From Pimelobacter simplex (GTDB lineage: Bacteria; Actinomycetota; Actinomycetes; Propionibacteriales; Nocardioidaceae): DNA of 64,000 bases. Positions 1 through 8,366 of this stretch are shown here, in pieces; position 1 is the first letter of the stretch; every line of letters begins with the position of its first letter. Under the pieces are notes generated by a model that saw only the letters and a program-made list of their open reading frames with translations, was not told the DNA's origin and searched no databases. A program made the position numbers and the translations under genes. The stretch covers positions 1,156,479 through 1,220,478 of the forward strand of contig NZ_FOUK01000001.1 in NCBI RefSeq assembly GCF_900114845.1, read 5' to 3'.

Positions 1-695
1 CCTACTACCCCCACGCCGACTACCGCAACGTCAACATCGGCCGCGCCGCCGAGCTCGTCGACGGCACCATCCTCAAGCCCGGCGAGGAGTTCTCGCTCAA
101 CGGCATCGTCGGCGAGCGCACGGCCGAGAACGGCTTCACCGACGGCTACATCATCAGCAACGGCATCCTCAAGAAGGACCTCGGCGGTGGCGTCTCCCAG
201 ATGGCGACGACGACGTTCAACGCGATGTTCTTCGCCGGCCTCAAGGACATCCAGCACAAGCCGCACTCGTTCTACATCGACCGCTACCCGGTCGGCCGCG
301 AGGCCACCGTCGCCTGGCCGACCGTCGACCTGCGCTTCGAGAACGACACCCCCTACGGCATCCTCATCCGCGCCTGGGTGGTGCCGAGCAACTACTCCCG
401 CCAGGGCAAGGTGACCGTCCAGATGTGGTCGACGAAGGTCTGGGACATCGACTCCAAGACCTCCGCCCGCTACGGCTACGTCTCCCCGGCCACCCGCACC
501 CTGACCACCCCGGACTGCGAGGCGCACACCGGCTGGTCGGGCTTCCAGGTCGACGTCACCCGGATCTTCCGCAAGCACAAGGAGTCGGCGGTCGACCACA
601 CCGAGAAGTTCCACACGGTCTACACGCCGTCGGACACCGTGGTCTGCAAGAAGCCCGGCCCGCCGCCCGCGGGCGCGGACCCCGGCGACGACTGA
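1..695 (+). CDS. VanW family protein, C-terminal part (5' end outside window)
   Basis: The frame is open from base 3 to the TGA at 693-695, giving about 230 residues with no start in view. The segment with GEEFSLNGIVGERTAENGF, then a Gly-Gly-Gly-Val-Ser-Gln stretch and paired aromatic/His residues, is the conserved core of the VanW family. These are cell-envelope proteins usually preceded by peptidoglycan-binding YoaR-type domains. The family name comes from vancomycin clusters but most members have no link to resistance, and no other van gene is visible here. The tail is rich in Lys, Pro and Asp (residues about 205-230 of the visible part). Function is not known beyond a likely extracytoplasmic envelope role. 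Family assignment is firm; full length cannot be judged. Confidence 0.85.
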   Translation, partial: YYPHADYRNVNIGRAAELVDGTILKPGEEFSLNGIVGERTAENGFTDGYIISNGILKKDLGGGVSQMATTTFNAMFFAGLKDIQHKPHSFYIDRYPVGREATVAWPTVDLRFENDTPYGILIRAWVVPSNYSRQGKVTVQMWSTKVWDIDSKTSARYGYVSPATRTLTTPDCEAHTGWSGFQVDVTRIFRKHKESAVDHTEKFHTVYTPSDTVVCKKPGPPPAGADPGDD

Positions 696-702
696 TCTCC
701 GC

Positions 703-718
703 GGCCCGGCTCCGGGCC
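703..718 (+). terminator. GC-rich hairpin after the VanW-family gene
   Basis: A 7-bp perfect stem (GGCCCGG / CCGGGCC) with a 2-nt loop begins 8 bases after the stop. It has no T-run, which is common for actinobacterial terminators, so it is only a possible terminator. Confidence 0.35.
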
Positions 719-810
719 TGTGGATGACCGGTTGCCGACGATTCGCGGTCGATTGATCCTGGTTCCTCGCATCGCATGCTCGGGCGTGCGATTCTCGGAG
801 GAGCAGGAAT

Positions 811-1392
811 GTGTCCATCGGATCGGAGTCGCGGATGGCGGTCATGTCCAACGAGCCGCGCCTCGAACGGCGCCGCATGTCGCGCGCGGCGTTCGACGCG
901 CTGCCGCGGGAGGTCCGCGCCGAGTACGTCGGCGGAGTCGCGCTGATGAGTCCGCCGGCGCCTCACGCCCACCAGTACGCCGAGATGCGCATCGCCCGTC
1001 TGATCGGCGACGCCCTGCCCCGGCTCCGGGTCGGTACCGAGATGGGGATCGACCTCGGTCACTCGCTCCGCGTCGCGGACGTCGCGGCGTACGCGACGAC
1101 CGATGACGACGACGGCGACGAGGTCTGGGGACGGGTGCCGCCCGTCCTCGTGGTCGAGGTGCTCTCCCGCACCACCCGCAGCGAGGACCTGATCCGCAAG
1201 CCCCGCGAGTACCTGCGCGGCGGCATCGCCCACTACTGGATCCTCGACCGGACCACGCCCGCGCTGACCGCCCTCACCGCACGCGACGACGAGTGGGAGG
1301 TCGTGCTCGAGCTCGACGCCGAGCGCCCGCGCGGCACGGTCGAGGTCGTCGGTCACGGGCACGTCGACGTCGACCTGCTCGCCCTGGTGTGA
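811..1392 (+). CDS. Uma2 family (DUF820) endonuclease-like protein
   Basis: This 193-residue protein has the Uma2/DUF820 layout. An N-terminal segment (YVGGVALMSPPAPHAHQY, about residue 38) is followed by a PD-(D/E)XK-like core with an Asp (VADVAAY) and the VVEVLSRTTRSEDLIRKPREY stretch near residue 115. The last carries the Glu, Ser and Lys typical of the family nuclease-like site. GTG 811 is chosen as start because GGAGGAGCAGGA lies just upstream; an ATG occurs nine codons later. The family is widespread and often multicopy in cyanobacteria and actinobacteria, and its biological role is unproven. The gene stands alone here with no obvious partner. Confidence 0.82.
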   Translation: MSIGSESRMAVMSNEPRLERRRMSRAAFDALPREVRAEYVGGVALMSPPAPHAHQYAEMRIARLIGDALPRLRVGTEMGIDLGHSLRVADVAAYATTDDDDGDEVWGRVPPVLVVEVLSRTTRSEDLIRKPREYLRGGIAHYWILDRTTPALTALTARDDEWEVVLELDAERPRGTVEVVGHGHVDVDLLALV

Positions 1393-1422
1393 CCTCCGCC
1401 ACCAGTCGCCGTTGAGCAGGGC

Positions 1423-2277
1423 GTGCGCACCTCTCGGCTCTGGACGTCGTCCCTGCTCGCGACCCTCCTGGTCGGCCTCGGCGGCACGCTCGCCGCGGTG
1501 CCGGCAGCCCAGGCGGACACGGTCCTGCCGCCGCTGCCGACGGCGCCCGAGGGCGACGTCCCGGGCGTCAACGACTGGGGCTGCCGGCCGACGGCGGCCC
1601 GGCCGGTCCCGGTGGTGCTCGTGCACGGCACGTTCGGCGACCGCCGGCACCTGCTGGAGCGGCTGTCCAAGGCGATCCTGGCGACCGGCTCGTGCCTGTT
1701 CTCGCTCGACTACGGCAACCGCGGCACCGACGACGTCGTGCGGGCCGCGGGCCAGCTCAAGACGTTCGTCGACAAGGTGCGGGCGGCGACCGGGGCGGCG
1801 AAGGTGTCGCTCGTCGGGCACTCGCAGGGCGGGATGATGCCGCGCTACTACATCAAGAACCTCGGCGGCGCGGCCCACGTCGACGACCTGGTCGGCATCG
1901 CGCCCTCCAACCACGGCACCCGGCTGATCCCGTCGGCGAACCCGGTCGCGGCGCTGGTGCCGGGCCTGATCTGCGTGTCCTGCAACCAGCAGGCGTGGGG
2001 CTCGGCGTTCCTGCGCGAGCTCAACGCGGGCGACGAGACGCCGGGCGACGTCAGCTACACCCAGATCACCAGCCGGTACGACGAGGTCGTTGTCCCCCAC
2101 ACGTCGGGCTACCTCGCACCCGGCCCGCGCACCACCAACGTGACCATCCAGGACAAGTGCCGCTTCACGATCGCCGAGCACGTCCTCATCCCGATGGACA
2201 ACGCCGCCATCGGGATGACGCTCGACGCCCTGGCCCACGCGGGGCCGGCCGACCCGTCGTACCAGCCCCGCTGCTGA
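1423..2277 (+). CDS. secreted triacylglycerol lipase / esterase (alpha/beta hydrolase, Lipase_2 type)
   Basis: This 284-residue protein starts at a GTG. A Sec signal peptide ends near AVPAAQA (about residue 31). The hydrolase motifs are in order: oxyanion HGTFGD near residue 67, nucleophile elbow GHSQG with Ser134, a likely catalytic Asp in SRYDEVV, and a His in IAEHVLIP. Several Cys residues suggest disulfides in the exported enzyme. The arrangement matches actinobacterial class 2 secreted lipases that hydrolyse extracellular glycerides or esters. The gene lies 30 bases after the Uma2-like gene, with no partner implied. Exact substrate cannot be read from sequence. Confidence 0.88.
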   Translation: MRTSRLWTSSLLATLLVGLGGTLAAVPAAQADTVLPPLPTAPEGDVPGVNDWGCRPTAARPVPVVLVHGTFGDRRHLLERLSKAILATGSCLFSLDYGNRGTDDVVRAAGQLKTFVDKVRAATGAAKVSLVGHSQGGMMPRYYIKNLGGAAHVDDLVGIAPSNHGTRLIPSANPVAALVPGLICVSCNQQAWGSAFLRELNAGDETPGDVSYTQITSRYDEVVVPHTSGYLAPGPRTTNVTIQDKCRFTIAEHVLIPMDNAAIGMTLDALAHAGPADPSYQPRC

Positions 2278-2318
2278 GAGCCCCGCACGCACAAGCACTT
2301 GCTTGGTAGGGTGCCGGC

Positions 2319-2765
2319 ATGACCCCCGTGATCGAAGGCTGGTTCACCACCGGCGACGAGCCGCGGCTGCTCGCGTCGCGCTGCACCACCTGCAGCAACG
2401 TCGTGTTCCCGCCGGTCTCCTCCGACGCCGGTGCCGCGGCTTTCTACTGCCGCAACCCCGCCTGCGACGGCCAGGAGCACGACGCCGTCGAGCTCGGGCG
2501 CACCGGACGGGTGTGGTCGTACACCGACGCGCAGTACCAGCCGCCGGCCCCCTACATCGCGCCCACCGACCCCTTCGAGCCGTTCGCGCTCGCCGCCGTC
2601 GAGCTCCCCGAGGGCATCGTCGTGCTCGGCCAGGTGGCGGCCGGCTACGGCGTCGAGGACCTCAAGGTCGGCGCGCCCGTCGAGCTCGTCGTCGAGACGC
2701 TCAACGTCGACGAGACGGGTGAGCGCACCATCTACCGCTGGAAGCCGACGGGGGAGCGCGCATGA
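2319..2765 (+). CDS. DUF35 zinc-ribbon / OB-fold protein, partner of thiolase-like enzyme
   Basis: This 148-residue protein opens with a zinc ribbon (CTTC near residue 25 and CRNPAC near residue 45), followed by an OB-fold (GRVWSYTDAQY onward). This two-part layout is the DUF35 family (ChsH2-type), whose members form complexes with thiolase-like or MaoC-like proteins acting on acyl-CoA. The stop overlaps the next gene's start by 4 nt (ATGA), so the two are almost certainly translated together and form a complex. The small zinc ribbon is intact. I infer a role in CoA-ester metabolism of lipids or sterols. Confidence 0.85.
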   Translation: MTPVIEGWFTTGDEPRLLASRCTTCSNVVFPPVSSDAGAAAFYCRNPACDGQEHDAVELGRTGRVWSYTDAQYQPPAPYIAPTDPFEPFALAAVELPEGIVVLGQVAAGYGVEDLKVGAPVELVVETLNVDETGERTIYRWKPTGERA

Positions 2766-3946
2766 GCATCGTGATCGCGGGTGCGGGCATGCACCCCTGG
2801 GGCAAGTGGGGCCGCAACTTCACCGAGTACGGCGTGCACGCCGCCCGCGCCGCGCTCAAGGACGCCGGCATCGCCTGGAGCGACGTCGACCTGGTCGTCG
2901 GCGGCGAGACCGTCCGCAACGGGTACGCCGGCTACGTCGCCGGCTCCACCTTCGCCCAGGCGCTCGGCTGGAACGGCGCGCGGATCGCGACGTCGTACGC
3001 GGCCTGCGCGACGGGCGCCCAGGCGATCGACACCGCCCGCGCCCGGATCATGGCGGGTCTCTCCGAGGTCGCCCTCGTCGTCGGTGCCGACACCACGCCC
3101 AAGGGCTTCCTCGCCCCCAACGCGGGCGAGCGCTGGAACGACCCCGACTGGCTGCGCTTCCGGCTGCTCGGCATGACCAACCCGGCGTACTTCGCGCTCT
3201 ACGCGCGCCGCCGGATGGACCTCTACGGCGCCACCAGCGAGGACTTCGCGCAGGTGAAGGTCAAGAACGCCCGGCACGGCCTCGAGAACCCCTATGCGCG
3301 CTTCCGCAAGGAGTCGACCGTCGCCGACGTCCTCGCCTCGCCCGTCGTCTCGGACCCCCTGCACCTGCTCGACATCTGCGCGACCTCCGACGGCGCCGCG
3401 GCCGTCGTCCTGGTGAGCGCCGAGTACGCCAAGAAGCACGGCATCGCCCAGCCGGTGAAGGTCGCCGCCGTCTCGACGGTCACCCCGACCTTCCCGAACA
3501 CGGTCATCGACATGCCCCTGCTCGCCACGGACTCGTCCGCCGTGACCGGCGTGCCGGACCACACGTTCAAGGAGTCGATCGCGCGCGCGGCGTACGAGGA
3601 GGCGGGGATCGACCCCTCCGACGTCGACGTGGCCGAGGTCTACGACCTCTCCACCGCCCTCGAGCTCGACTGGATCGAGGACCTCCAGCTCTGCCGGCGC
3701 GGCGAGGCCGAGGCCCTGCTCCGGGCCGGCGACACCACGATCGGCGGCCGGATCCCGGTCAACCCGTCGGGTGGCCTGGCGTGCTTCGGCGAGGCCGTCC
3801 CGGCCCAGGCGATCGCCCAGGTCTGCGAGCTCACCTGGCAGCTGCGCGGCCAGGCCACCGGGCGTCAGGTCGAGGGCGCCAAGGTCGGCATCACCGCCAA
3901 CCAGGGCCTGTTCGGGCACGGCTCGTCGGTGCTGCTCTCGGTCTGA
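2762..3946 (+). CDS. thiolase-like lipid-transfer protein (Ltp family)
   Basis: This 394-residue thiolase-superfamily protein carries the N-terminal nucleophile segment SYAACATG (Cys82) and NPSGGLACFGEAVPA near the C-terminus. A true thiolase has a GHP motif in that second segment. Here it reads CFGE, and the usual terminal C-x-G loop is replaced by FGHGSS. The lost His and second Cys argue against ordinary biosynthetic or degradative thiolysis. They fit the Ltp proteins of actinobacterial steroid catabolism, some of which pair with DUF35 proteins as retro-aldolases. Coupling to the upstream DUF35 gene supports a two-subunit complex. No other sterol genes lie nearby, so the substrate stays open. 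Confidence 0.82.
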   Translation: MSIVIAGAGMHPWGKWGRNFTEYGVHAARAALKDAGIAWSDVDLVVGGETVRNGYAGYVAGSTFAQALGWNGARIATSYAACATGAQAIDTARARIMAGLSEVALVVGADTTPKGFLAPNAGERWNDPDWLRFRLLGMTNPAYFALYARRRMDLYGATSEDFAQVKVKNARHGLENPYARFRKESTVADVLASPVVSDPLHLLDICATSDGAAAVVLVSAEYAKKHGIAQPVKVAAVSTVTPTFPNTVIDMPLLATDSSAVTGVPDHTFKESIARAAYEEAGIDPSDVDVAEVYDLSTALELDWIEDLQLCRRGEAEALLRAGDTTIGGRIPVNPSGGLACFGEAVPAQAIAQVCELTWQLRGQATGRQVEGAKVGITANQGLFGHGSSVLLSV

Positions 3947-4024
3947 GCCCCACCCGCTCGCTCGGCGGGCGAGAAATCGGCGTTCTGCGCACGTCTCGGC
4001 CGGATCCCTCGCCGTCCGCCTGAT

Positions 4025-4062
4025 CCTGTCTCACCCTGATCCTCTCGGATCGGGGCGACAGG
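4025..4062 (+). other. nested hairpin in the leader of the small secreted protein gene
   Basis: Three nested arms pair: CCTGTC (4025-4030) with GACAGG (4057-4062), CCC (4034-4036) with GGG (4052-4054), and GATCC (4038-4042) with GGATC (4047-4051) around a 4-nt loop. The right arm runs into the Shine-Dalgarno region (AGGAGAAGG), 8 bases before the ATG at 4071. It could terminate transcription from upstream, or act as a structured leader that masks the ribosome site. Confidence 0.5.
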
Positions 4063-4070
4063 AGAAGGTC

Positions 4071-4454
4071 ATGGACAGACGGATCGGACGAGCCGCCGCC
4101 GGCGCGCTGGCGGCGGCAGTGCTCAGCGTGCTGGTCGGCGTCTCGGCGGCGGCGCCGGCGCAGGCCGACTGCGTGCGGCAGTGGAAGAACACGGCGCTCA
4201 ACCCGGCGAACTCGGAGACGTTCAACGCGAGTATCGGGTGCGACGGCCTCTGGGGCATCCAGTCGACGACGGAGGTCGAGCGGGTTCGCGGGCAGTACTA
4301 CGTCGACGGTGAGTGGCGCTACAGCGCCACGTACAGCTGGCGGACGTTCTCGTCGAGCGACTCCGAGGCGAAGCTCATCGGCAACACGGTCGACGGCCGC
4401 CGGCTGCGCGGTGAGACGTACTGGAACCGTCAGGACATCCGGTACCGGTTCTGA
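4071..4454 (+). CDS. small secreted protein of unknown function
   Basis: This 127-residue protein starts at an ATG with AGGAGAAGG upstream. A clear signal peptide ends near APAQA (about residue 34). The mature part is about 93 residues with two Cys (DCVRQW and IGCDGLW), probably a disulfide, and many Trp, Tyr and Ser residues in short beta-like stretches. I do not recognise a family. The stop overlaps the ATG of the lipoprotein gene (TGATG), so it is translationally coupled to an operon ending in a MacB-type ABC transporter. It may be an exported substrate or a periplasmic partner of that system; this is inference from position only. Confidence 0.72.
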   Translation: MDRRIGRAAAGALAAAVLSVLVGVSAAAPAQADCVRQWKNTALNPANSETFNASIGCDGLWGIQSTTEVERVRGQYYVDGEWRYSATYSWRTFSSSDSEAKLIGNTVDGRRLRGETYWNRQDIRYRF

Positions 4455-5224
4455 TGGAGACGCGCGCTCGGATCGCCGCGCTGTGCTGCGGCTTGCTGCT
4501 CGCGGCGGGCTGCTCGCCGAGCGGCACTGAGGCGCCGGGGGAGGGGCCCTCCCGCGGGCGAGACAGTGCCCTGGCGGGTGACCCGCAGGTGCTGCAGGAC
4601 GTGGTCGACGCGTCCTTCACGCTGCCGGGGCGCTCCCAGCTGCGCCGGATGAGGGTGGAGCGGTTCGCTCGGGGCTGGGGCATCGAGCGCTGCGGCGGCA
4701 AGGCGCCGCCGTTGGACGGGACCGCCGACCGGTTCGAGCAGGCCCTCTACCCGGACCTCGACCTGATCCGCCGCAAGGGGATCAACGAGTCCGTCGAGAA
4801 GATCGACTACGGTCGCGAGGACTGCCAGGTCGGTGACCAGATCGGCAAGCGGATGCCCTCCTTCTGGGACTGGGCCAAGCTCGCGATCCCGTGGGACGAG
4901 GTCACCCAGACGGTGGTCCAGGACGCATCGCTCGTGCCGGTCAAGGACGCGATGGCGACCTGCCTGCGGGACCGGACCGGGCTCGAGGTGTCCGACGACG
5001 ACCCTGCTGGCTCCTTCATGGGGTCCGTCGACCGCTCGTTCCTCCTGTCCGACAGCGTGGCGAAGATGATGGACTACTCCGTCGCCTTCGCCGACTGCGG
5101 CGAGGACTACTACGCCGGCCTGCGCCGGCTCCTCGAGAAGAAGCGCCCCGCCCTCATCGAGCGGCACCGCGAGGTCCTGGAGAAGTTCGCCGCCGAGCTG
5201 GTGGAGCTCGGCTATGTCCCCTGA
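4454..5224 (+). CDS. predicted lipoprotein of unknown function
   Basis: This 256-residue protein has a short charged N-terminus, a hydrophobic stretch and a lipobox LAAGC (Cys20), so it should be lipid-anchored outside the membrane. The mature part is helical and rich in Asp, Glu and Arg, with Cys residues in IERCGGK, REDCQVG, ATCLRDR and FADCGED. No family is recognised. It is coupled at both ends: TGATG with the gene before and an 11-nt overlap with the gene after. It therefore belongs to the same operon as the ABC transporter downstream and may be its external sensor or binding component. Confidence 0.75.
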   Translation: METRARIAALCCGLLLAAGCSPSGTEAPGEGPSRGRDSALAGDPQVLQDVVDASFTLPGRSQLRRMRVERFARGWGIERCGGKAPPLDGTADRFEQALYPDLDLIRRKGINESVEKIDYGREDCQVGDQIGKRMPSFWDWAKLAIPWDEVTQTVVQDASLVPVKDAMATCLRDRTGLEVSDDDPAGSFMGSVDRSFLLSDSVAKMMDYSVAFADCGEDYYAGLRRLLEKKRPALIERHREVLEKFAAELVELGYVP

Positions 5225-5621
5225 CCCCGCGCGGCGGTTCGCGACCGGCGTGGCCGGAGCCCTGGTGGTGTCGGTGGTGTGGCTGGGTGTGACGGCAGCG
5301 ACCACGACGACGCCGGGGGAGGCGCGGGAGCGGCGGGCGGCGCCGCGGCTGCCGGTCCCGGTCGCGGCGCTGCGCGTCGTCGACTTCCCCGCGCGCGGAG
5401 GTGCCCCGGCGGGCCCGGCGCTCGCGGCGCCGGCCGGCGCGGTCGAGACGGCGGGGGACGGCACGAGCCGGGTCGAGGTGGTCGACGGCGACCGGCGGCG
5501 GGCGGTCCCGGTCACGATCGGCCGCACCGCGGACGGACTGGTCGAGGTCGCCGGTGCCGGGCTCGGCGAGGGCGACGCGGTGCGGCTCCACGCGGCACCG
5601 GTCCGGGGCGGAGGGCCCTGA
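5214..5621 (+). CDS. membrane-anchored small protein, adaptor-like, with MacB-type transporter
   Basis: This 135-residue protein has one N-terminal membrane segment (about residues 10-30) and an external Ala/Gly-rich part. The C-terminal 50 residues (RVEVVDGDRRRAVPVTIG ... GAGLGEGDAV) resemble the final beta-barrel segment of MacA/RND-type membrane-fusion proteins, in which a peptide of this kind ends the chain. It is far shorter than a normal adaptor (about 350-400 residues) and lacks the hairpin and lipoyl domains. It overlaps the lipoprotein gene by 11 nt and sits 1 nt before the ATPase gene. I infer a reduced adaptor or accessory subunit. Confidence 0.6.
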   Translation: MSPDPARRFATGVAGALVVSVVWLGVTAATTTTPGEARERRAAPRLPVPVAALRVVDFPARGGAPAGPALAAPAGAVETAGDGTSRVEVVDGDRRRAVPVTIGRTADGLVEVAGAGLGEGDAVRLHAAPVRGGGP

Positions 5622-5622
5622 G

Positions 5623-6291
5623 GTGGCGGCGCTGATCGAGCTGCGGGGCATCGGGCTCGAGGTCGCGGCGCCGGTGCCGACCCGGATCCTGCACCCCCTC
5701 GCCCTCGACGTCGCCGCAGGGACGTTCGTCGCGGTGGTCGGCCCGTCGGGTGCCGGGAAGACGACCCTGGCGTCGATCGTCGGGGCCCTGCAGCGGCCGT
5801 CCGAGGGCTCCTACCGGTACGACGGCGACGAGCTCACCGGCCGCGGTCTCGCGGCGCTGGCGCGGTTCCGGGCGCAACGGCTCGGTTTCGTGTTCCAGGG
5901 CTCCCACCTGATCGACGAGCGGACGACGCTCGCGAACGTCGAGCTCGGCATCACCACCCCCGGCGTAGGACGTCCGCAGCGCGAGGCCACCAGCGCCGAG
6001 GCACTGAGCTGGGTCGGGCTGGGCGACGACGTCGCGCGGCGCCGGGCGGGCGACCTGTCCGGCGGCGAGCGGCACCGGGTGGCGATCGCGCGGGCGCTGG
6101 TCAAGGAGCCGCAGGTGGTGATCGCCGACGAGCCGACCGCGGCGCTCGACCAGCCCACCGGGCAGGCGATCCTGGCACTGCTGGCCCGGGCGACCGAGCG
6201 CGGCGCGACGGTCGTCGTCGTCACCCACGACGAGCGCGCGGCCGCGATGGCCGACCAGGTGGTCACCCTCGTCGACGGCCGCCGCACGTGA
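5623..6291 (+). CDS. ABC transporter ATP-binding protein, MacB/LolD type
   Basis: This 222-residue ATPase has Walker A GPSGAGKTT (residues 40-48), a Q-loop in FVFQGSHL, signature LSGGE (145-149), Walker B VVIADEPTAAL and the H-loop in VVVTHDERAA. Size and motifs match the LolD/MacB group that powers FtsX-like permeases to move peptides, lipoproteins or drugs, or to drive mechanical signals across the membrane. I chose GTG 5623 because it lies right after the preceding stop and begins the conserved IELRGIGLEV strand. It overlaps the permease start by 4 nt (GTGA). Confidence 0.92.
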   Translation: MAALIELRGIGLEVAAPVPTRILHPLALDVAAGTFVAVVGPSGAGKTTLASIVGALQRPSEGSYRYDGDELTGRGLAALARFRAQRLGFVFQGSHLIDERTTLANVELGITTPGVGRPQREATSAEALSWVGLGDDVARRRAGDLSGGERHRVAIARALVKEPQVVIADEPTAALDQPTGQAILALLARATERGATVVVVTHDERAAAMADQVVTLVDGRRT

Positions 6292-7475
6292 GCCACGGCC
6301 ACCGCGCGACCGAGACCGCGCGGCTGCTGGCCGACGCGGCGGCGTCCCTTCTGCTGCGGCCCGGGCACACGCTGGGGATGATCTCCGGCATCCTCCTCGG
6401 CGTCGCGAGCGCGGTCGGGGCGGTCACGATCGCCGATACCCAGCAGGCGCAGATCGACCTGCGCTTCGACCTCCAGCGCTCGGGGATCGTCGCGCTCGAG
6501 GCGACGACGCCCACGAAAGCGGGCTTCCCGGCCGACGGGATCGCGCGGGTCGCCGCGCTCGACCCGGTCGCCGCCGTGGGTGAGCTCTCCCGCTGGAACG
6601 ACCGGGCGACCGTGGCACAGCCCGCGGCCGAGGACGGCCTGCTCGCGCCCGTCCTGGTCGGCGATCGGGGCGGCCTCGACGCCACGGGCACCACGGTCGT
6701 CGCGGGCGCCCCGGCCGCCGCCCTCGACGACCCGGCCGCCACCGGCACCGCCTGGCTCGGCGAGCGCCTCGCCGCCCGGCTCGGGTTCACCGATCCTGCC
6801 GCGGGCACGGCGACGGTCGTGGTCGACGGCGTCCCCTTCACCGTCGTCGGCACGGTCCGCAACGGCGGCAGCTTCGGCTACGTCTCCGGCGCCGTGCTGC
6901 TGTCCCGGCCGAGCGCGGTCGCCGGCCTGAGGACGACCGGGAGCAACGTCCGGGTGATGGCGAAGGTCCGGCCCGGCTCGGCCGCCGTGGTCGCCGACTA
7001 CATGCTGGCCGCGGTCGACCCGACCCGCCGGCTCACGCTCGAGAACGTCACCCCGCCCGACGGCGAGATCCTGCTCGGCAACGTCGGCGGCGACCTGCGC
7101 CGGGTCGGCGCCGCGCTCGGCGGCTTCATCGGCCTGGTCGGGATGATCACCGTCGCCAACACCCTGTCCCTGTCGGTCTACCAGCGCCGCCGCGAGCTCG
7201 GCCTGCGCTCGGCCATGGGGTGGAGCCGGCGCCGGATCGGGCTCCTCGTGCTCACCGAGTCCGGGCTGGCGGGCGCCGTGGCCGGCGTCCTCGGCAGCGC
7301 GCTCGGCGTGGCCGCGGCCGCCCTCTGGTGCCGGCTGCACGACTGGGAGCTGGTGATGGCGCGCGAGCTGCCGCTGCTGGTGGTCGGCGGCGCGGTCCTG
7401 GCCAGCCTGGCCGGCGGGCTGCTCCCGGCCGTCCGCGCGGCGTCGACGTCGCCGCTGGCCGCGATGCGCTCCTGA
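6288..7475 (+). CDS. ABC transporter permease, MacB/FtsX type
   Basis: This 395-residue permease has one N-terminal membrane segment (about 20-45), a large external MacB_PCD-like domain (about 50-255), and three C-terminal membrane segments in the FtsX domain (about 265-395). The FtsX signature is visible in SLSVYQRRRELGLRSAMG. It is coupled to its ATPase by GTGA. With the upstream secreted protein, lipoprotein and short anchored protein it forms a five-gene export or envelope-signalling unit. Substrate is not predictable; the family covers peptide and antibiotic export as well as mechanotransmission. Confidence 0.9.
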   Translation: MSHGHRATETARLLADAAASLLLRPGHTLGMISGILLGVASAVGAVTIADTQQAQIDLRFDLQRSGIVALEATTPTKAGFPADGIARVAALDPVAAVGELSRWNDRATVAQPAAEDGLLAPVLVGDRGGLDATGTTVVAGAPAAALDDPAATGTAWLGERLAARLGFTDPAAGTATVVVDGVPFTVVGTVRNGGSFGYVSGAVLLSRPSAVAGLRTTGSNVRVMAKVRPGSAAVVADYMLAAVDPTRRLTLENVTPPDGEILLGNVGGDLRRVGAALGGFIGLVGMITVANTLSLSVYQRRRELGLRSAMGWSRRRIGLLVLTESGLAGAVAGVLGSALGVAAAALWCRLHDWELVMARELPLLVVGGAVLASLAGGLLPAVRAASTSPLAAMRS

Positions 7476-7485
7476 GGGGGACGGC

Positions 7486-8313
7486 TCAGGCGGCCGGCGG
7501 CCGGATCTCCCAGACCACGTGCTCGCCGGTGAGCCCCTTGAGCTCGACCGCCTCGCGCTCGACCAGCTCGACGGCCGCGTCGTCGTCCAGGGCGTCGCGG
7601 ACGGCGTCGCTGGCGAGGATCTCGCCGCCCAGCGCGAGATCGGCGACCCGGGCGGCCATGGCGACGTTGCGGCCGAAGTAGTCGCCGTCGCGCGCGACGA
7701 CCTGTCCGGTGTGGATGCCGATCCGGACCTGGACCGGGCCGTGCCGGCGCAGCGTCAGGTCGCGGGGGAGGTCGCGCTGGATGCCGAGCGCGGCCCGGCA
7801 GGCCGCCTCGGCATCGCGGAAGGCGACCATGAAGCCGTCGCCGGCGGTCTTGACCACCTGGCCGCGGTACTGCTCGATCCGGGTGCGCAGCACCCGGTCG
7901 TGGGCGGCGAGGACCTTGATCCAGGTGCTGTCGCCGAGCCGGTCGTTGAGCGGCGTGGAGTCCTCGATGTCGGAGAAGAACAGGGTGACCGTGCCGTCGG
8001 AGGCGGCCATGTTGAGGATGTCGGCGCGCTCGTCGTCGCTGGCCCAGGTCTGCAGGTCCTCGACGGTGCTCTGGATCAGCCCGGTGATGCCGTGCGAGCG
8101 GACCTTCGAGGCGGTCCGGATGACCCGCCGCATCGCCCGCTCCGCCGAGTTGGACGGCGGGGGCGGGCGCAGGGCGGCGTCGAGGTCGGCCTCGAGCTGC
8201 GTCATCCGCGCCCGGGTGTCGGCCAGCACCCGCTGGAGCCGGGCGCGGTCGCGGGCGAACGCCACCACCACGCCGGCCAGCAGGACGCACACGACGCCGA
8301 GGAGGATCGCCAC
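7486..8313 (-). CDS. membrane-anchored class III adenylate cyclase
   Basis: This 275-residue protein has one N-terminal membrane segment (about 2-19), a short coiled linker, and a class III cyclase domain from about residue 105. The metal-binding Asp residues are present in FFSDIEDST and GDGFMVAF, a Lys lies in VVKTAGDG, and the transition-state Asn and Arg are present in GRNVAMAARV. A complete set of catalytic residues suggests an active enzyme making cAMP. Sensor input is limited to the membrane anchor. GTG start. It ends 10 bases from the ABC permease stop (convergent) and diverges from the AAA ATPase gene. Confidence 0.88.
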   Translation of the reverse strand: MAILLGVVCVLLAGVVVAFARDRARLQRVLADTRARMTQLEADLDAALRPPPPSNSAERAMRRVIRTASKVRSHGITGLIQSTVEDLQTWASDDERADILNMAASDGTVTLFFSDIEDSTPLNDRLGDSTWIKVLAAHDRVLRTRIEQYRGQVVKTAGDGFMVAFRDAEAACRAALGIQRDLPRDLTLRRHGPVQVRIGIHTGQVVARDGDYFGRNVAMAARVADLALGGEILASDAVRDALDDDAAVELVEREAVELKGLTGEHVVWEIRPPAA

Positions 8314-8366
8314 GCTCGAAGCGTAGAGCGGCGACAGCCGTTGTGTGTCCGCAGTAGCGTGAGACG

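Noticed and set aside
1..695. Vancomycin resistance locus
   Set aside because: VanW-family proteins are common envelope proteins and no vanHAX, vanRS or vanY-like gene is visible.
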